From Clostridia bacterium (GTDB lineage: Bacteria > Bacillota > Clostridia > Oscillospirales > CAG-272), in the NCBI GenBank assembly GCA_017482355.1, contig JAFUNJ010000004.1, positions 1 through 64,000 on the forward strand: a DNA stretch of 64,000 nucleotides, read 5' to 3'. The notes beneath the pieces are model-generated. The model did no database searches and had not been told where the DNA came from. It saw only the letters and a list, made by a program, of their open reading frames with translations. Below, piece after piece: positions 8,149-16,290 of this stretch. A program made the position numbers and the translations under genes. The first letter of the stretch is position 1, and each line of letters opens with the position of its first letter.

Positions 8149-8183
8149 GCACCTAAGCGGAAAAAGCTTAGGTGCTGTTTTGT
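8149..8183 (+). terminator. Rho-independent terminator of the ferredoxin gene
   Basis: The 10-bp stem GCACCTAAGC/GCTTAGGTGC is followed by TGTTTTGTTT. Confidence 0.88.
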
Positions 8184-8400
8184 TTGTAGGTGTTTTTATT
8201 AACTTTTCTTACTTGTGTAAGAAAAGTTACAAAATAAGCACACCAAGGGGCAAACCGACAAAAAACGCATTCGCGTTTTTTATACGTTTTCCCCTTTGGA
8301 ATCCCCTTTCGATTTTTGGAAGCTTCGGAACGTTGTTTTACCTTCTCCAGCGGAATGAAGGTAAGAGGCAGAACCTCGGATGAGGTGTCCCAAAGGCAAT
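8184..8400. repeat. Family D repeat followed by a partial family B repeat
   Basis: The segment holds TAACTTTTCTTACTTGTGTA with its inverted partner AAGAAAAGTTAC, a GCATTCGCG hairpin, and GTTTTCCCCTTTGGAATCCC. Nearly the same order recurs at 55333 and, more diverged, at 62855, 60157, 57535 and 37064 (the last two inverted). After 8336 a piece of family B follows (TACCTTCTCCAGCGG, CCTCGGATGAGGTGT). No gene is supported in this 280-bp gap. Confidence 0.7.
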
Positions 8401-8408
8401 ACAACATT

Positions 8409-9263
8409 TTAAACCGTACTTACGAGAATCTTTCCTTTTCCATTAACTGCGGTTTTGCAATTTGCGGGGACGTATATACTTCCGCCCTTGGTTGCTTTCA
8501 CGTCACCGACGGTAACTTCACCGTCAAGGACGAGGATATGCAGGAAATTCGTCGGGGTAGTCTCAAAATTACCGTCAAGATCTATCTCGTAGGCGGAAAA
8601 AAACTGACATTCCGAGAGCGTTCTCACCTTTCCGAAGGGATATTCCGCCGTTTCACCGATCTGACCGTAAGGCACTGCGGGCGGCACAGTCTCCGTTACG
8701 TCGAGCGCCTTTTCAACGTGGAGCTGACGCGGCTTTCCGTCGGCGCCGAGCCGTCCGTAATCGGAGACGCGATAGGTCGTATTCGAGCTTTGCTGAATCT
8801 CGACGATCAGTATTCCCGCGCCGATCGCATGGAGCGTTCCCGACGGAATGAAGAATACGTCGCCCTTATGAACAGGAACGTAGTTCATCACGTCATCGAG
8901 GGTATTATCGCGGATGCGGCGTTCAAATTCTTCCTTTGAAATTTCCTTTTTAAAGCCGTAAATGAGGTGCGCACCCTCCTCACAGTCGACGATGTACCAC
9001 ATTTCGGTCTTGCCCGGCTCATTTTCAACACGATATGCGTATTCGTCGTTCGGGTGTACCTGAACCGACAGCTTGTCGCGCGCGTCGATGAGCTTTACGA
9101 GGATAGGCATTTCCGTTTCAATATTTCTGCCGTCCTTATGGCTCGACAGCATCCACGCTTCGGCGACCTTTTCCTCGTCGCTTTCAAACCCAAATTCGGT
9201 TTTGAGGCGCGTTCCGCCCCAGATATAATTCTTTAGAATCGGTGTTAAAAGTATCGGATTCAT
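8409..9263 (-). CDS. manA: Mannose-6-phosphate isomerase, class I
   Basis: ManA interconverts mannose-6-phosphate and fructose-6-phosphate with a bound zinc. The 284-residue cupin protein is the short bacterial type. The metal ligands can be read as Gln68 and His70 in VQVHPND, Glu87 in KTEMWY, and His145 in PSGTLHAIGAG. It begins NPILLTPILKNYIWGG, a standard start for the family. The start codon overlaps the stop of the upstream alaX-like gene by four bases (ATGA), so the two form an operon read leftward from the promoter at 10466. Confidence 0.95.
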   Translation of the reverse strand: MNPILLTPILKNYIWGGTRLKTEFGFESDEEKVAEAWMLSSHKDGRNIETEMPILVKLIDARDKLSVQVHPNDEYAYRVENEPGKTEMWYIVDCEEGAHLIYGFKKEISKEEFERRIRDNTLDDVMNYVPVHKGDVFFIPSGTLHAIGAGILIVEIQQSSNTTYRVSDYGRLGADGKPRQLHVEKALDVTETVPPAVPYGQIGETAEYPFGKVRTLSECQFFSAYEIDLDGNFETTPTNFLHILVLDGEVTVGDVKATKGGSIYVPANCKTAVNGKGKILVSTV

Positions 9264-10435
9264 ATATTTTCTCCATCAAAAAGTGTCTTTATCTCGCTCT
9301 CAGTAGCAAAAACGGTGCCGCAGATGACCTCTTTACCGCCGCCGCGGACGTTGAGCGAATTTTTCATTTTCGCAAAGGTATCCTGCGCCTTTTCTCCGGC
9401 GATGACGAAATTGAATCTCCCGTCCTCGCCTCCGAAAACTACTGCGGTTTTTACCTTTTCGGCAGCCGAAAGGCAGAGCGAGCGAAGCGTTTGCACGTCA
9501 GTTCTGCCATCGAACAAAGCGGAAAGCTCGGTATCCGTAATCGAGGCGCAAATGAGCTCGTTTATGCGCCCGTTCAGCACGGATATTTCGCGTTCGAGCG
9601 CCTCGTTTTCCTCGCGAATGCGCTCTGCTGCCTCGCTCACGCTCTGCGCGTTCCGAGGTGCCGAGAGAAGCGCCGACAGGGTTTTTATGCCCTCAAAGTC
9701 GTCCCTCGCCCTTTCGACCGCCTTTTGTCCCGTCAGAATATGCACGCGCGTGCCGCCCTTGTATTTATAAAAATCAACGATCTTGAAATAACCGATATTT
9801 CCCGTTTCCCTAACGTGCGGAGCACAGCAGGCGCATTTATCGACCGAACCGTTTTCGCCTATCATTACGATCCGAACGTCCTCTGTCAGGTCGAGCTTGC
9901 TTCTGTATTCAAGCGTTTTAAGCTCGTTTTCGGAGGGAAAAACGGGGAACACGGGGTGATTTTCGCGTATGATCCTATTGACCTCGTCCTCGGCATCGTT
10001 TAACTGATCCAAAGTCAGAACGCCGTCGAAGTCGCAGGTCGTATCGACTGTTCCGAGGTGGAAGCCGACGTTAGATAGACCGTATTTTGTATTTAAAACG
10101 CTTGATAAGATATGCTCTGCCGTGTGCGACTGCATTTTTTCTTCACGCTCGGCGTAGTCGATAATTCCGTGAACGGTCTGTCCGACCTCGACGGGTAACG
10201 GCAAAACGTGAATTATCTCGCCGTTTTTGATATTAACGTCCGTAACCTCGATGCCGTTTAGCGTCCCCGTGTCACAGGACTGTCCGCCGCCCGTCGGGAA
10301 GAACGCAGTGCGTGAGAGGACGACCTTGTATTCGCCGCCGTCGGCTTCGCAGGAAAGCACCTTTGCTTCAAAATGCGAAACGGACGAATCGCGCTCGTAT
10401 ATTCTGTCTGTGTTTTTGACTTTTCTTTCGGTCAT
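9260..10435 (-). CDS. Alanyl-tRNA editing protein (AlaX-like, with DHHA1 domain)
   Basis: Free-standing AlaX proteins hydrolyse mischarged Ser- or Gly-tRNA(Ala). The 391-residue product has the GGGQSCDTG loop near residue 50 of the N-terminal barrel, the zinc-binding HTAEH helix near residue 105, and the second zinc half CACCAPH near residue 200. A coiled-coil stretch follows (residues about 255-290), then a DHHA1 domain ending NVRGGGKEVICGTVFA. It is the long AlaX form, lacking any synthetase catalytic domain. It is transcribed with manA, with a four-base overlap; no metabolic link between the two is evident. Confidence 0.92.
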   Translation of the reverse strand: MTERKVKNTDRIYERDSSVSHFEAKVLSCEADGGEYKVVLSRTAFFPTGGGQSCDTGTLNGIEVTDVNIKNGEIIHVLPLPVEVGQTVHGIIDYAEREEKMQSHTAEHILSSVLNTKYGLSNVGFHLGTVDTTCDFDGVLTLDQLNDAEDEVNRIIRENHPVFPVFPSENELKTLEYRSKLDLTEDVRIVMIGENGSVDKCACCAPHVRETGNIGYFKIVDFYKYKGGTRVHILTGQKAVERARDDFEGIKTLSALLSAPRNAQSVSEAAERIREENEALEREISVLNGRINELICASITDTELSALFDGRTDVQTLRSLCLSAAEKVKTAVVFGGEDGRFNFVIAGEKAQDTFAKMKNSLNVRGGGKEVICGTVFATESEIKTLFDGENI

Positions 10436-10465
10436 TTTAACGCTCCAAAAGGTATTTATAGGTCA

Positions 10466-10494
10466 ATTATATAACAAAAACAGACGTTTGTCGA
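10466..10494 (-). promoter_or_regulatory. Sigma-A promoter of the alaX-manA operon
   Basis: On the minus strand TCGACA (10489-10494) and TATAAT (10466-10471) are 17 bp apart, about 30 bp upstream of the start codon. Confidence 0.7.
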
Positions 10495-10513
10495 GAGTTT
10501 TGATAAATCGCCC

Positions 10514-10542
10514 TTGAAAAAAAGGAAAAAGCATTGTATAAT
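10514..10542 (+). promoter_or_regulatory. Sigma-A promoter facing the esterase gene
   Basis: TTGAAA (10514-10519) and TATAAT (10537-10542) are 17 bp apart. The transcript would pass through the family B repeat before reaching the esterase start at 10745. It diverges from the alaX promoter only 20 bp away. Confidence 0.7.
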
Positions 10543-10574
10543 GAGGGAAGCAAGGCAAAGAGAGCTAATACACA

Positions 10575-10698
10575 ATACCTTCTCCAGCGGGAGGAAGGCA
10601 AGAGGTGAACCTCGGATGAGGTGTCGAATAAGTGAACTTGCTCCTCATCCACCACAGGCGTTCCGCCTGCGGTCCCCCTTCTCCCTCAGGAGAAGGTA
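10575..10698. repeat. Family B intergenic inverted repeat, copy 1
   Basis: The ends TACCTTCTCCAGCGGGAGG and CCTTCTCCCTCAGGAGAAGG enclose CCTCGGATGAGGTGTCG and CTCCTCATCCACC, which are also inverted to each other. It would form a long stem in the 5' leader of the esterase transcript. Confidence 0.75.
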
Positions 10699-10744
10699 AA
10701 ATTAAGCTTTTAATCCTCCATGCAAATTTTAAAAGGAGAAATAT

Positions 10745-11560
10745 ATGCCATACGATATTATTATTCTCGGCGGACAGTCGAACGCAGAGGGAAACGGTCT
10801 CGGTCCGACAGACCGTCCTTTCATTCTCGACGAAAGAATCCTTATGATGCGCGACGGCGGTAAATACGGCTACGAGCAACAAGAAGACGGCTCGATGAAG
10901 TATTTCGTTACCGAGCCGTACACCTATGTGACCGAAATTGCAAAAGAGCGAAACGACGGACAAAACAACTACGGAATGTTCGCTCTCACCTTTGCAAAAA
11001 AATATATTGAAGCAGGTCTGCTTGAAGATGGCAGAAAGCTTCTCATCATAAACGGCACGTCGGGCGGAACCGGCTTTGCGGGCAAGCAGTGGGGCATCGG
11101 TAACGTTCTCCACGAACGCCTTATCAAAATGATAAACGAAGCAAAGAAGGACGAAAACGACCGCTTTGTCGCATTTCTTTGGCATCAGGGCGAGCACGAC
11201 GCATTCGAAAACGCAGAAGCAAGCGCCGAAAAGCGCCGCGAGATTTACCGCGCCGACCTTACCGCGACCGTAAACGCGATAAGAAACGAGACCGGCGAAA
11301 ACCGCCTTCCCTTTATTGCCGCCGAGTTCGTTTCGGAATGGAAGGATAAAAACACGGTTGCCTGCGACGCGGTGATCGCTGCCACGAACGACGTTTGCGA
11401 AAAGCTCGGCAACGGCAAGGTCGTTATGGCGCGCGACCTCAAATCGAATAATCAGACGGTCGGCAACGGCGACGATATTCACTTCTGCCGTGACGCCCTC
11501 GTCACGCTCGGAGAAAGATATTTCGACGCCTACTGCGAAATTAAAGGGTTGAACAAATGA
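10745..11560 (+). CDS. SGNH-type carbohydrate acetylesterase (sialate O-acetylesterase domain)
   Basis: The 271-residue protein has the hallmarks of the SASA/CE6-like hydrolase fold: a GQSNAEGNG nucleophile motif near residue 9, the oxyanion-type NGTSGGTG segment, WHQGEHDA, and a C-terminal DDIHF holding the catalytic Asp-His. Enzymes of this group remove O-acetyl groups from sialic acid or xylan sugars. There is no signal peptide, so it should act in the cytoplasm on imported acetylated sugars. AAAAGGAG lies just before the ATG. It overlaps the next gene by four bases (ATGA). The natural substrate is not deducible. Confidence 0.85.
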   Translation: MPYDIIILGGQSNAEGNGLGPTDRPFILDERILMMRDGGKYGYEQQEDGSMKYFVTEPYTYVTEIAKERNDGQNNYGMFALTFAKKYIEAGLLEDGRKLLIINGTSGGTGFAGKQWGIGNVLHERLIKMINEAKKDENDRFVAFLWHQGEHDAFENAEASAEKRREIYRADLTATVNAIRNETGENRLPFIAAEFVSEWKDKNTVACDAVIAATNDVCEKLGNGKVVMARDLKSNNQTVGNGDDIHFCRDALVTLGERYFDAYCEIKGLNK

Positions 11561-11895
11561 GCGACACCCTCGAAGTAAAGCGTTTTTCAAAAAACGACGA
11601 CGGATTTATCTGCGTCCACTGCGGAATGGAAGTCCGTCCGCTTAAATACACCTCGCGCAACCACTGTCCCTTTTGCCTTTGGTCGCGTCATCTTGACGTA
11701 AATCCCGGCGACCGCGCAAGCGACTGCGGCGGAGAGCTTGAGCCGATATCGGCTGTCCCCGACCCGAAAAAGGGATATATTATCACGCATAAATGCGTAA
11801 AATGCGGGGCGATCCGCCGAAACAAGGCGTGCACCGAGGCAAAGGATCAGCCGGACGATATAAAAAAAATAATTGCCCTTACCGTGGCAAAATAA
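11557..11895 (+). CDS. RNHCP-domain zinc-binding protein
   Basis: This 112-residue protein begins with KRFSKNDDGFICVHCG and contains the RNHCPFCLWSRH motif that names the RNHCP domain. Three CxxC pairs (CVHC, CPFC, CVKC) and a separate DCGG suggest a double zinc-ribbon fold. The biochemical role of the family is not established to my knowledge; nucleic-acid binding would be a guess from the fold. It overlaps the upstream esterase by four bases and is followed 10 bp later by a regulator, so all three are likely one operon. Confidence 0.85.
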   Translation: MSDTLEVKRFSKNDDGFICVHCGMEVRPLKYTSRNHCPFCLWSRHLDVNPGDRASDCGGELEPISAVPDPKKGYIITHKCVKCGAIRRNKACTEAKDQPDDIKKIIALTVAK

Positions 11896-11905
11896 GGAGA
11901 ATAAT

Positions 11906-13009
11906 ATGTTTATAAATATGGGCGCAAAGATACGCGTTTACCGTCTTAAGAAGGAGATAACCCAGGACGCTCTCGCGCAGTATCTTAACGTAAACTGCAA
12001 GGACATAATCGCTTGGGAGGAGGGCGAAGCTTATCCCCCGATCGAGCTTATTCCCGTGCTTGCAAGCTATTTCGGTGTTTCGACCGACGAGCTTATGTGC
12101 ATGGACGAGTTCGACAACGAGGACAAGATCAAGGAATACGCCGACCTCTTTCAGGAAAGAGTTGCGTCGGGCAACATAAAGGAAGCTCTTGACGCCATCC
12201 GTGAGGGAGTTATGTACTTCCCCGAGGAATACCGTCTTAAGTGCCTTCTCATGTACGGTCTCTACCTTAGCTGCGACCGCCCTGCGATGGTCAAGCACTA
12301 TTCGGGCGAGCTTCTTTCCATCGGCGAGGAAATACTCGGCAACTGCACCGACGACGCGATCCGCCTTGAAGCAAAGCGTCTCCTTTGCCTTCACTACTAC
12401 GAGGATCTGCGTGATACCGACAGCGCAAGAGAAATTGCAATGTCGCTTCCCGGCAGAAAGATCTGCCGCGAGGATATGCTTCCGATAATCTCGGAGGGCG
12501 AGAGCAAGATCGCCGCTATCAAGGAGAACATTTCCTCATACACCTCGCACCTCATAAGCGCAATAATGGAATACGTTGATAATTCTACCGACCTCAAGGC
12601 GAAGGACAAGCTTGAGCTTCTTTCCGTTGCGCGCGGAATCCGCGAGTCGGTCTACCCCGACGGCGACATTTTCGAGGGCGCATACACGCACATGATGCTC
12701 CTTAAGGATATGGCTGTGCTTCTCATGTCGCTCGACCGTCCCGAGGAAGCGCTCGACTGCCTTTCAGACTGCGCAAAGACCGCAAACGAGTTTGACAATC
12801 TCCCGAAGGTGCTTCCTCACACCTCTCCTCTCGTCAAGGGCATGAGATTCTCTAAGACCCAGCTTCAGATCCCGCAGAAGAACAAGAAGACGCCGCTTCG
12901 CGACATCTTCATGAACGAGATCATGCCGCTTCAGTGCTTCGACTCGGTCAAGTACAATCCGAGAATCACCGATATCTGTAATATTTTCACTTCAAAAGAG
13001 GAAGAATAA
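11906..13009 (+). CDS. XRE-family HTH regulator with a long helical C-terminal domain
   Basis: Residues about 5-65 form a Cro/CI helix-turn-helix (IRVYRLKKEITQDALAQYL, with VNCKDIIAWEEGEAYPP as recognition helix and FGVSTDELM as the closing helix). The remaining 300 residues are helix-rich and look like TPR-type repeats (for example YRLKCLLMYGLYLSCDR and EEALDCLSDCAKTANEF), the layout of regulators that sense a peptide or protein. The ATG at 11906 has AAGGAGA just upstream; an earlier in-frame ATG overlaps the preceding gene. Total length is 367 residues. The target is unknown. Confidence 0.82.
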   Translation: MFINMGAKIRVYRLKKEITQDALAQYLNVNCKDIIAWEEGEAYPPIELIPVLASYFGVSTDELMCMDEFDNEDKIKEYADLFQERVASGNIKEALDAIREGVMYFPEEYRLKCLLMYGLYLSCDRPAMVKHYSGELLSIGEEILGNCTDDAIRLEAKRLLCLHYYEDLRDTDSAREIAMSLPGRKICREDMLPIISEGESKIAAIKENISSYTSHLISAIMEYVDNSTDLKAKDKLELLSVARGIRESVYPDGDIFEGAYTHMMLLKDMAVLLMSLDRPEEALDCLSDCAKTANEFDNLPKVLPHTSPLVKGMRFSKTQLQIPQKNKKTPLRDIFMNEIMPLQCFDSVKYNPRITDICNIFTSKEEE

Positions 13010-13014
13010 ATTGA

Positions 13015-13057
13015 AAAAGCACCCCGCGGAATCCATTTCCACTCGGGTGCTTTTTTG
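13015..13057. terminator. Terminator between convergent genes
   Basis: The stem AAGCACCC/GGGTGCTT encloses a 20-nt loop and is followed by TTTTTTG on the + strand. It ends the esterase-regulator operon. Confidence 0.75.
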
Positions 13058-13066
13058 TTTATGAAA

Positions 13067-13264
13067 TTACGGCTTATACTCCATTATATCTTCGATCTTG
13101 CAATCAAGTGCGGCACATAGCTTGTCAAGCGTTTTGGTCTCAATATTTTCATTGGCTTTAAGGCGGCGAACCGTCTTACTGTCAATTCCGCACTCCTCTC
13201 GAAGCTTATAGGTAGATACACCTTTTTCTTTCATTGTTTTCCAAAGCTTGTCGAATACGATCAT
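13067..13264 (-). CDS. Small XRE-family regulator
   Basis: The 65-residue protein is a bare Cro/CI-type helix-turn-helix: FDKLWKTMKEKGVSTYKLRE forms the first helices, GIDSKTVRRLKANENI the recognition region, and LDKLCAALDCKIEDIMEY the closing helices. Such YozG-type regulators are common in Clostridia, on mobile elements and in the core genome. The start lies 4 bases after the stop of the upstream cyclophilin gene, so the two are probably one transcript. No operator could be identified. Confidence 0.82.
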   Translation of the reverse strand: MIVFDKLWKTMKEKGVSTYKLREECGIDSKTVRRLKANENIETKTLDKLCAALDCKIEDIMEYKP

Positions 13265-13268
13265 CGTT

Positions 13269-13904
13269 TTACTTTTCGTCGGGTGTCGACACGATATTAA
13301 CGAATCTTACCTCTGCCATTTTCGGCTTACCGTCTTTTTCGATATCGGTAGCCGCTATTTTGTCGAGCGTTCCGTAGCCCGCGAGGAGCTTACCGAATGC
13401 CGCGTACTGTCCGTCGAGAGCCAGGGTATTGTTCTCCGACGTTTTGTGTACGATAAAGAACTGCGTCGACGCACTGTTATAATCGTTTTCGAGACGAGCC
13501 ATGGAAAGCACTCCGCGCTCGTGCTTTATCGTATTATTAACGCCGTTATAACGGAACTCGCCCTTGATGTTCGGCTTGTCGCCGTTCGAAACACCGTCGC
13601 CATTGGGATCTCCGCCCTGAACAACGAAGTTCGGCACGATGCGATGGAAGGTTATTCCGTCATAATACTTTTCAGCTACAAGCGATTTGAAATTTGCAAC
13701 CGTGATAGGCGCCTCATCGGGATAAAGCTCAACGAGCATCGCGTCGCCGCTCTTCATGACGATGCGAACGTAATTCGTCGGCACCTTGCTTTCTTCAACG
13801 ATATAACCGTCGATGTTTTTTACATTGTAATCCTTCTTATCTCCGCAGGAAAAGAAGGAAACGGAAAGCGCTACCGTCAAGATTATCAAAAAAAGTTTCT
13901 TCAT
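13269..13904 (-). CDS. Cyclophilin-type peptidyl-prolyl isomerase lipoprotein
   Basis: This 211-residue protein starts with a lipoprotein signal peptide (KKLFLIILTVALSVSFFSC, with Cys20 as the likely lipidated residue; Phe at -3 is an imperfect lipobox). A cyclophilin domain follows from about residue 45. It has the signature YDGITFHRIVPNFVVQGGDP with catalytic Arg, then GVLSMAR, STQFFIV and AAFGKLLAGYGTLDKI. It should speed prolyl isomerisation of exported proteins at the outer membrane face. It has its own promoter and is followed closely by the small regulator. Confidence 0.93.
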   Translation of the reverse strand: MKKLFLIILTVALSVSFFSCGDKKDYNVKNIDGYIVEESKVPTNYVRIVMKSGDAMLVELYPDEAPITVANFKSLVAEKYYDGITFHRIVPNFVVQGGDPNGDGVSNGDKPNIKGEFRYNGVNNTIKHERGVLSMARLENDYNSASTQFFIVHKTSENNTLALDGQYAAFGKLLAGYGTLDKIAATDIEKDGKPKMAEVRFVNIVSTPDEK

Positions 13905-13933
13905 AATTATCTCGTAAATAATATAGTAACGCT

Positions 13934-13962
13934 ATTTTACCACACCGTAAAAGAAAAATCAA
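13934..13962 (-). promoter_or_regulatory. Sigma-A promoter of the cyclophilin gene
   Basis: On the minus strand TTGATT (13957-13962) and TAAAAT (13934-13939) are spaced by 17 bp, about 30 bp before the start codon. Confidence 0.6.
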
Positions 13963-14030
13963 TTCCAAAAAGTGAATTTACTCGGTTTTAACGGTGTATA
14001 ATTAAAATAACTAAACCACCGAGGTGCATT

Positions 14031-15104
14031 ATGGATCTGCCTCCAAAGGGCTATAAAAGAAATCTCGTTTTGATCGCATACGCCGTTGTCATAACGGTCG
14101 GTGCTTATATTTTCATAAAATTCCTCCTCGCGCCGCTGTTGCCGTTCATCATCGCATATACGGTCGCGCTTTTTCTGCGTCCGACAGTCGACAGGATCTG
14201 CCTGCGCACTCATATTCCGAAAAAGGTCGCGGCATTCGGCACCGTGGCTTTCGTATTCACCGTCATTTTCGCGCTTTCCTGGATATTTTTCGGGCGAATG
14301 GCATCGGAACTTTCCGACATGACGAGGGGGCTCACCGACGGAGGTGCCGATTTTATCGAAAACATGATACGCTCGGGCGACGGAGTTATGAAGAAGATCC
14401 CGATTTTATCGAAGATCGAAAACCAAAAAGCACTCGAGATCGTTAAACAAGCGACCGCCAACATGCTCGAGGGTGCGCTTTCATCCTTTTCGGCAAAGAT
14501 TCCCGACGCGATAATGTGCTTCGTTTCGTCGCTGCCCGGGATCCTCCTTTTCCTGATAACGCTCGTCGTTTCGACCTTCTATCTCGCCGCCGATATAGCG
14601 TCTCTAAACCGATTCGCCGTCAGACTCGTGCCGAGAGAAAAGCGGCATCGCATTTTCAAAATCAAGAAAAAGCTTATGAGGGCGGTAAGAAAATACGTCA
14701 AGGCGTACGCGATCATTCTCCTAATCACCGGCGTTCAGCTTTTTATCGGGTTTATGATCTTAAAAATACCGTATGCGCTGACCTTGTCTGTGCTTATCGC
14801 GCTGATCGACATTCTGCCCGTTCTCGGTGTCGGAACGGTGCTCGTGCCGTGGTCCATCGTGCTTTACATGATGGGCAACAGCTACACTGCAACGGGTCTG
14901 CTCATCATTTTCGGAATAATTTGGCTCGTTCGTCAGGTAAGCGAGCCGAAGATCGTCGGAGAGAGCGTCGGCGTTTCGCCTCTTATTACCCTTCTATCAA
15001 TGTATATTGGCTTCAAGCTCATCGGTTTTTCGGGGCTTTTCATCTTCCCCATCGGCGCGATAATCGCGAAAAGCGTTTACGATGCGGTGAGGGATAAGGA
15101 ATAA
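14031..15104 (+). CDS. ytvI: Sporulation integral membrane protein YtvI (AI-2E transporter family)
   Basis: The 357-residue polytopic protein has the AI-2E/PerM-family layout: two N-terminal helices, a soluble stretch of about 90 residues, then five or six helices. It contains YLAADIASLNRFAVRLVPREKR after the third helix and the family motif around ALIDILPVLGVGTVLVPW and VSEPKIVG. In Firmicutes this subtype is annotated YtvI, expressed in sporulation; the transported substrate is not known. A TATAAT at 13997 has no good -35, so a sporulation sigma factor may be used. GAGGTG precedes the ATG. Confidence 0.82.
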   Translation: MDLPPKGYKRNLVLIAYAVVITVGAYIFIKFLLAPLLPFIIAYTVALFLRPTVDRICLRTHIPKKVAAFGTVAFVFTVIFALSWIFFGRMASELSDMTRGLTDGGADFIENMIRSGDGVMKKIPILSKIENQKALEIVKQATANMLEGALSSFSAKIPDAIMCFVSSLPGILLFLITLVVSTFYLAADIASLNRFAVRLVPREKRHRIFKIKKKLMRAVRKYVKAYAIILLITGVQLFIGFMILKIPYALTLSVLIALIDILPVLGVGTVLVPWSIVLYMMGNSYTATGLLIIFGIIWLVRQVSEPKIVGESVGVSPLITLLSMYIGFKLIGFSGLFIFPIGAIIAKSVYDAVRDKE

Positions 15105-15129
15105 AAATACGATCTTTATGTCGAAGCAT

Positions 15130-15330
15130 CGGGAGGTCGTCTTGCCTTCCCCTTGGGGAATGGTGCTTAGAGGTAAACCTCGGACGGATGAGGTGCTCCA
15201 AAGGAAAGTAACGTCGTGTTTGCACGGCGGGAGCAAGCCCCCCACCCTACAAATTCACGTTCAATATAGCCTTCGTAGGGGAGGGGTTTCCCCTCCCGCG
15301 CAAAAACAATGTTACATTATCATTAAAATA
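15130..15330. repeat. Repeat remnants after ytvI
   Basis: The stretch contains a half family B unit (TTGCCTTCCCCTTGGGGAAT, then CCTCGGACGGATGAGGTG) and two short units of the kind GGCGGGAGCAAGCCCC and GTAGGGGAGGGG/CCCCTCCC that recur through the window. No coding potential is supported in the 270-bp gap. Confidence 0.65.
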
Positions 15331-15343
15331 TAACGTTACAAGC

Positions 15344-15373
15344 AAAAACAGACGGTTTCCCGTCTGTTTTTTA
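15344..15373. terminator. Bidirectional terminator
   Basis: The stem ACAGACGG/CCGTCTGT is flanked by A-rich and T-rich tracts between the convergent ytvI and deacetylase genes. Confidence 0.8.
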
Positions 15374-15375
15374 TA

Positions 15376-16230
15376 TCAATAATTCAGAGTTTCTCCTGCT
15401 TTTACGCAATGCGTTTTGCCCTTACATGCAAACCAAATGTCAAAGGCGGTCGGGTTATACACGCAGGTGTTTGCCGTATTGAAAACGAGCGAATCGAACG
15501 CCTTTGAATATCTGCAAATTTCGATATTCGTCGCGTACCAAGTGTCATCCTTACCCGAAAGGATCTTGCATAGCTCCTCAAAATGCTCCCAATTGTTATT
15601 GTTATCGAACTCGTAGCTATGTCCCCAGACGTAAAACAGGCGCGGATTGTGCCTTGAAACGTAGAGATCATCGACCTTGAGGTCGACGAACTGACGCGCG
15701 TATTCAATGGAATTCTCGTTATCGTGATGGATCGTCGGCATCCAGGCAAGCCAATCGTCGGGAAGCGCGAAGCCATTATTGTCGTTTCCGAGCGTTCTCG
15801 AATAGGAAATACCGAGCGATTTAAGGATTACTCTTATTTCGCGGTATCGTTCCTCGCTTGCGGTGCTTATCGGAAGATCGGGATATGCCATTCCCGTGAT
15901 GACCTCACCCAGCTTGTCTTCAAGGATCTCACGGCAGGTAAGAAATTCCTTTATTATCTCCATATCCGTGCAACGAGCCGGACTCTTGTGCTCATCGCCG
16001 TGGACTGCTATCTCATGTCCGTGCGAAATAAGCTTTTTCATGTCGTTTTCTGAAAGTCGGCTTTCGCCCTCACCTGACGCGATAAGCGTACTGCAAATAT
16101 TAAAGGTCGCCTTTAAGCCGTATTTGTCGCAAATTTCGGCTAAACGAACGTCGGAACGCACTCCGTCGTCGTAGCTGAAGGTAACTGCCTTCGTTTTTCC
16201 CTCGGGAAATCTCATAAAGCGGTATGGCAT
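15376..16230 (-). CDS. Polysaccharide deacetylase family protein
   Basis: This NodB-homology (CE4) protein has 284 residues. The catalytic Asp and metal Asp lie in FSYDDGVRSD near residue 20, and the metal-binding histidines in HGHEIAVHGDEH near residue 75. The NodB fold then runs to about residue 225, and a short C-terminal beta domain follows. It removes N- or O-acetyl groups from a polysaccharide. No signal peptide is visible, which is unusual for cell-wall deacetylases and could mean action on internal oligosaccharides. A CGGAGG ribosome site precedes the ATG and a promoter lies at 16260. Confidence 0.88.
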   Translation of the reverse strand: MPYRFMRFPEGKTKAVTFSYDDGVRSDVRLAEICDKYGLKATFNICSTLIASGEGESRLSENDMKKLISHGHEIAVHGDEHKSPARCTDMEIIKEFLTCREILEDKLGEVITGMAYPDLPISTASEERYREIRVILKSLGISYSRTLGNDNNGFALPDDWLAWMPTIHHDNENSIEYARQFVDLKVDDLYVSRHNPRLFYVWGHSYEFDNNNNWEHFEELCKILSGKDDTWYATNIEICRYSKAFDSLVFNTANTCVYNPTAFDIWFACKGKTHCVKAGETLNY

Positions 16231-16259
16231 AATTCATTCCTCCGTTATTTTTTTGCTTT

Positions 16260-16288
16260 AGTATAGCACGCAAAACAGAAACTGTCTA
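16260..16288 (-). promoter_or_regulatory. Sigma-A promoter of the deacetylase gene
   Basis: On the minus strand TAGACA (16283-16288) and TATACT (16260-16265) are 17 bp apart, with TG one base before the -10. It overlaps the intergenic gap with the gene at 16291. Confidence 0.65.
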
Positions 16289-16290
16289 CC

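Noticed and set aside
8316..8939. A 207-codon + strand frame across the 3' part of manA
   Set aside because: The manA frame on the minus strand has all zinc ligands; the + frame begins in a repeat and has no family match.
13990..14010. A sigma-E promoter for ytvI
   Set aside because: A TATAAT-like -10 is present, but neither a sigma-A -35 nor the sigma-E elements fit well enough for a call.
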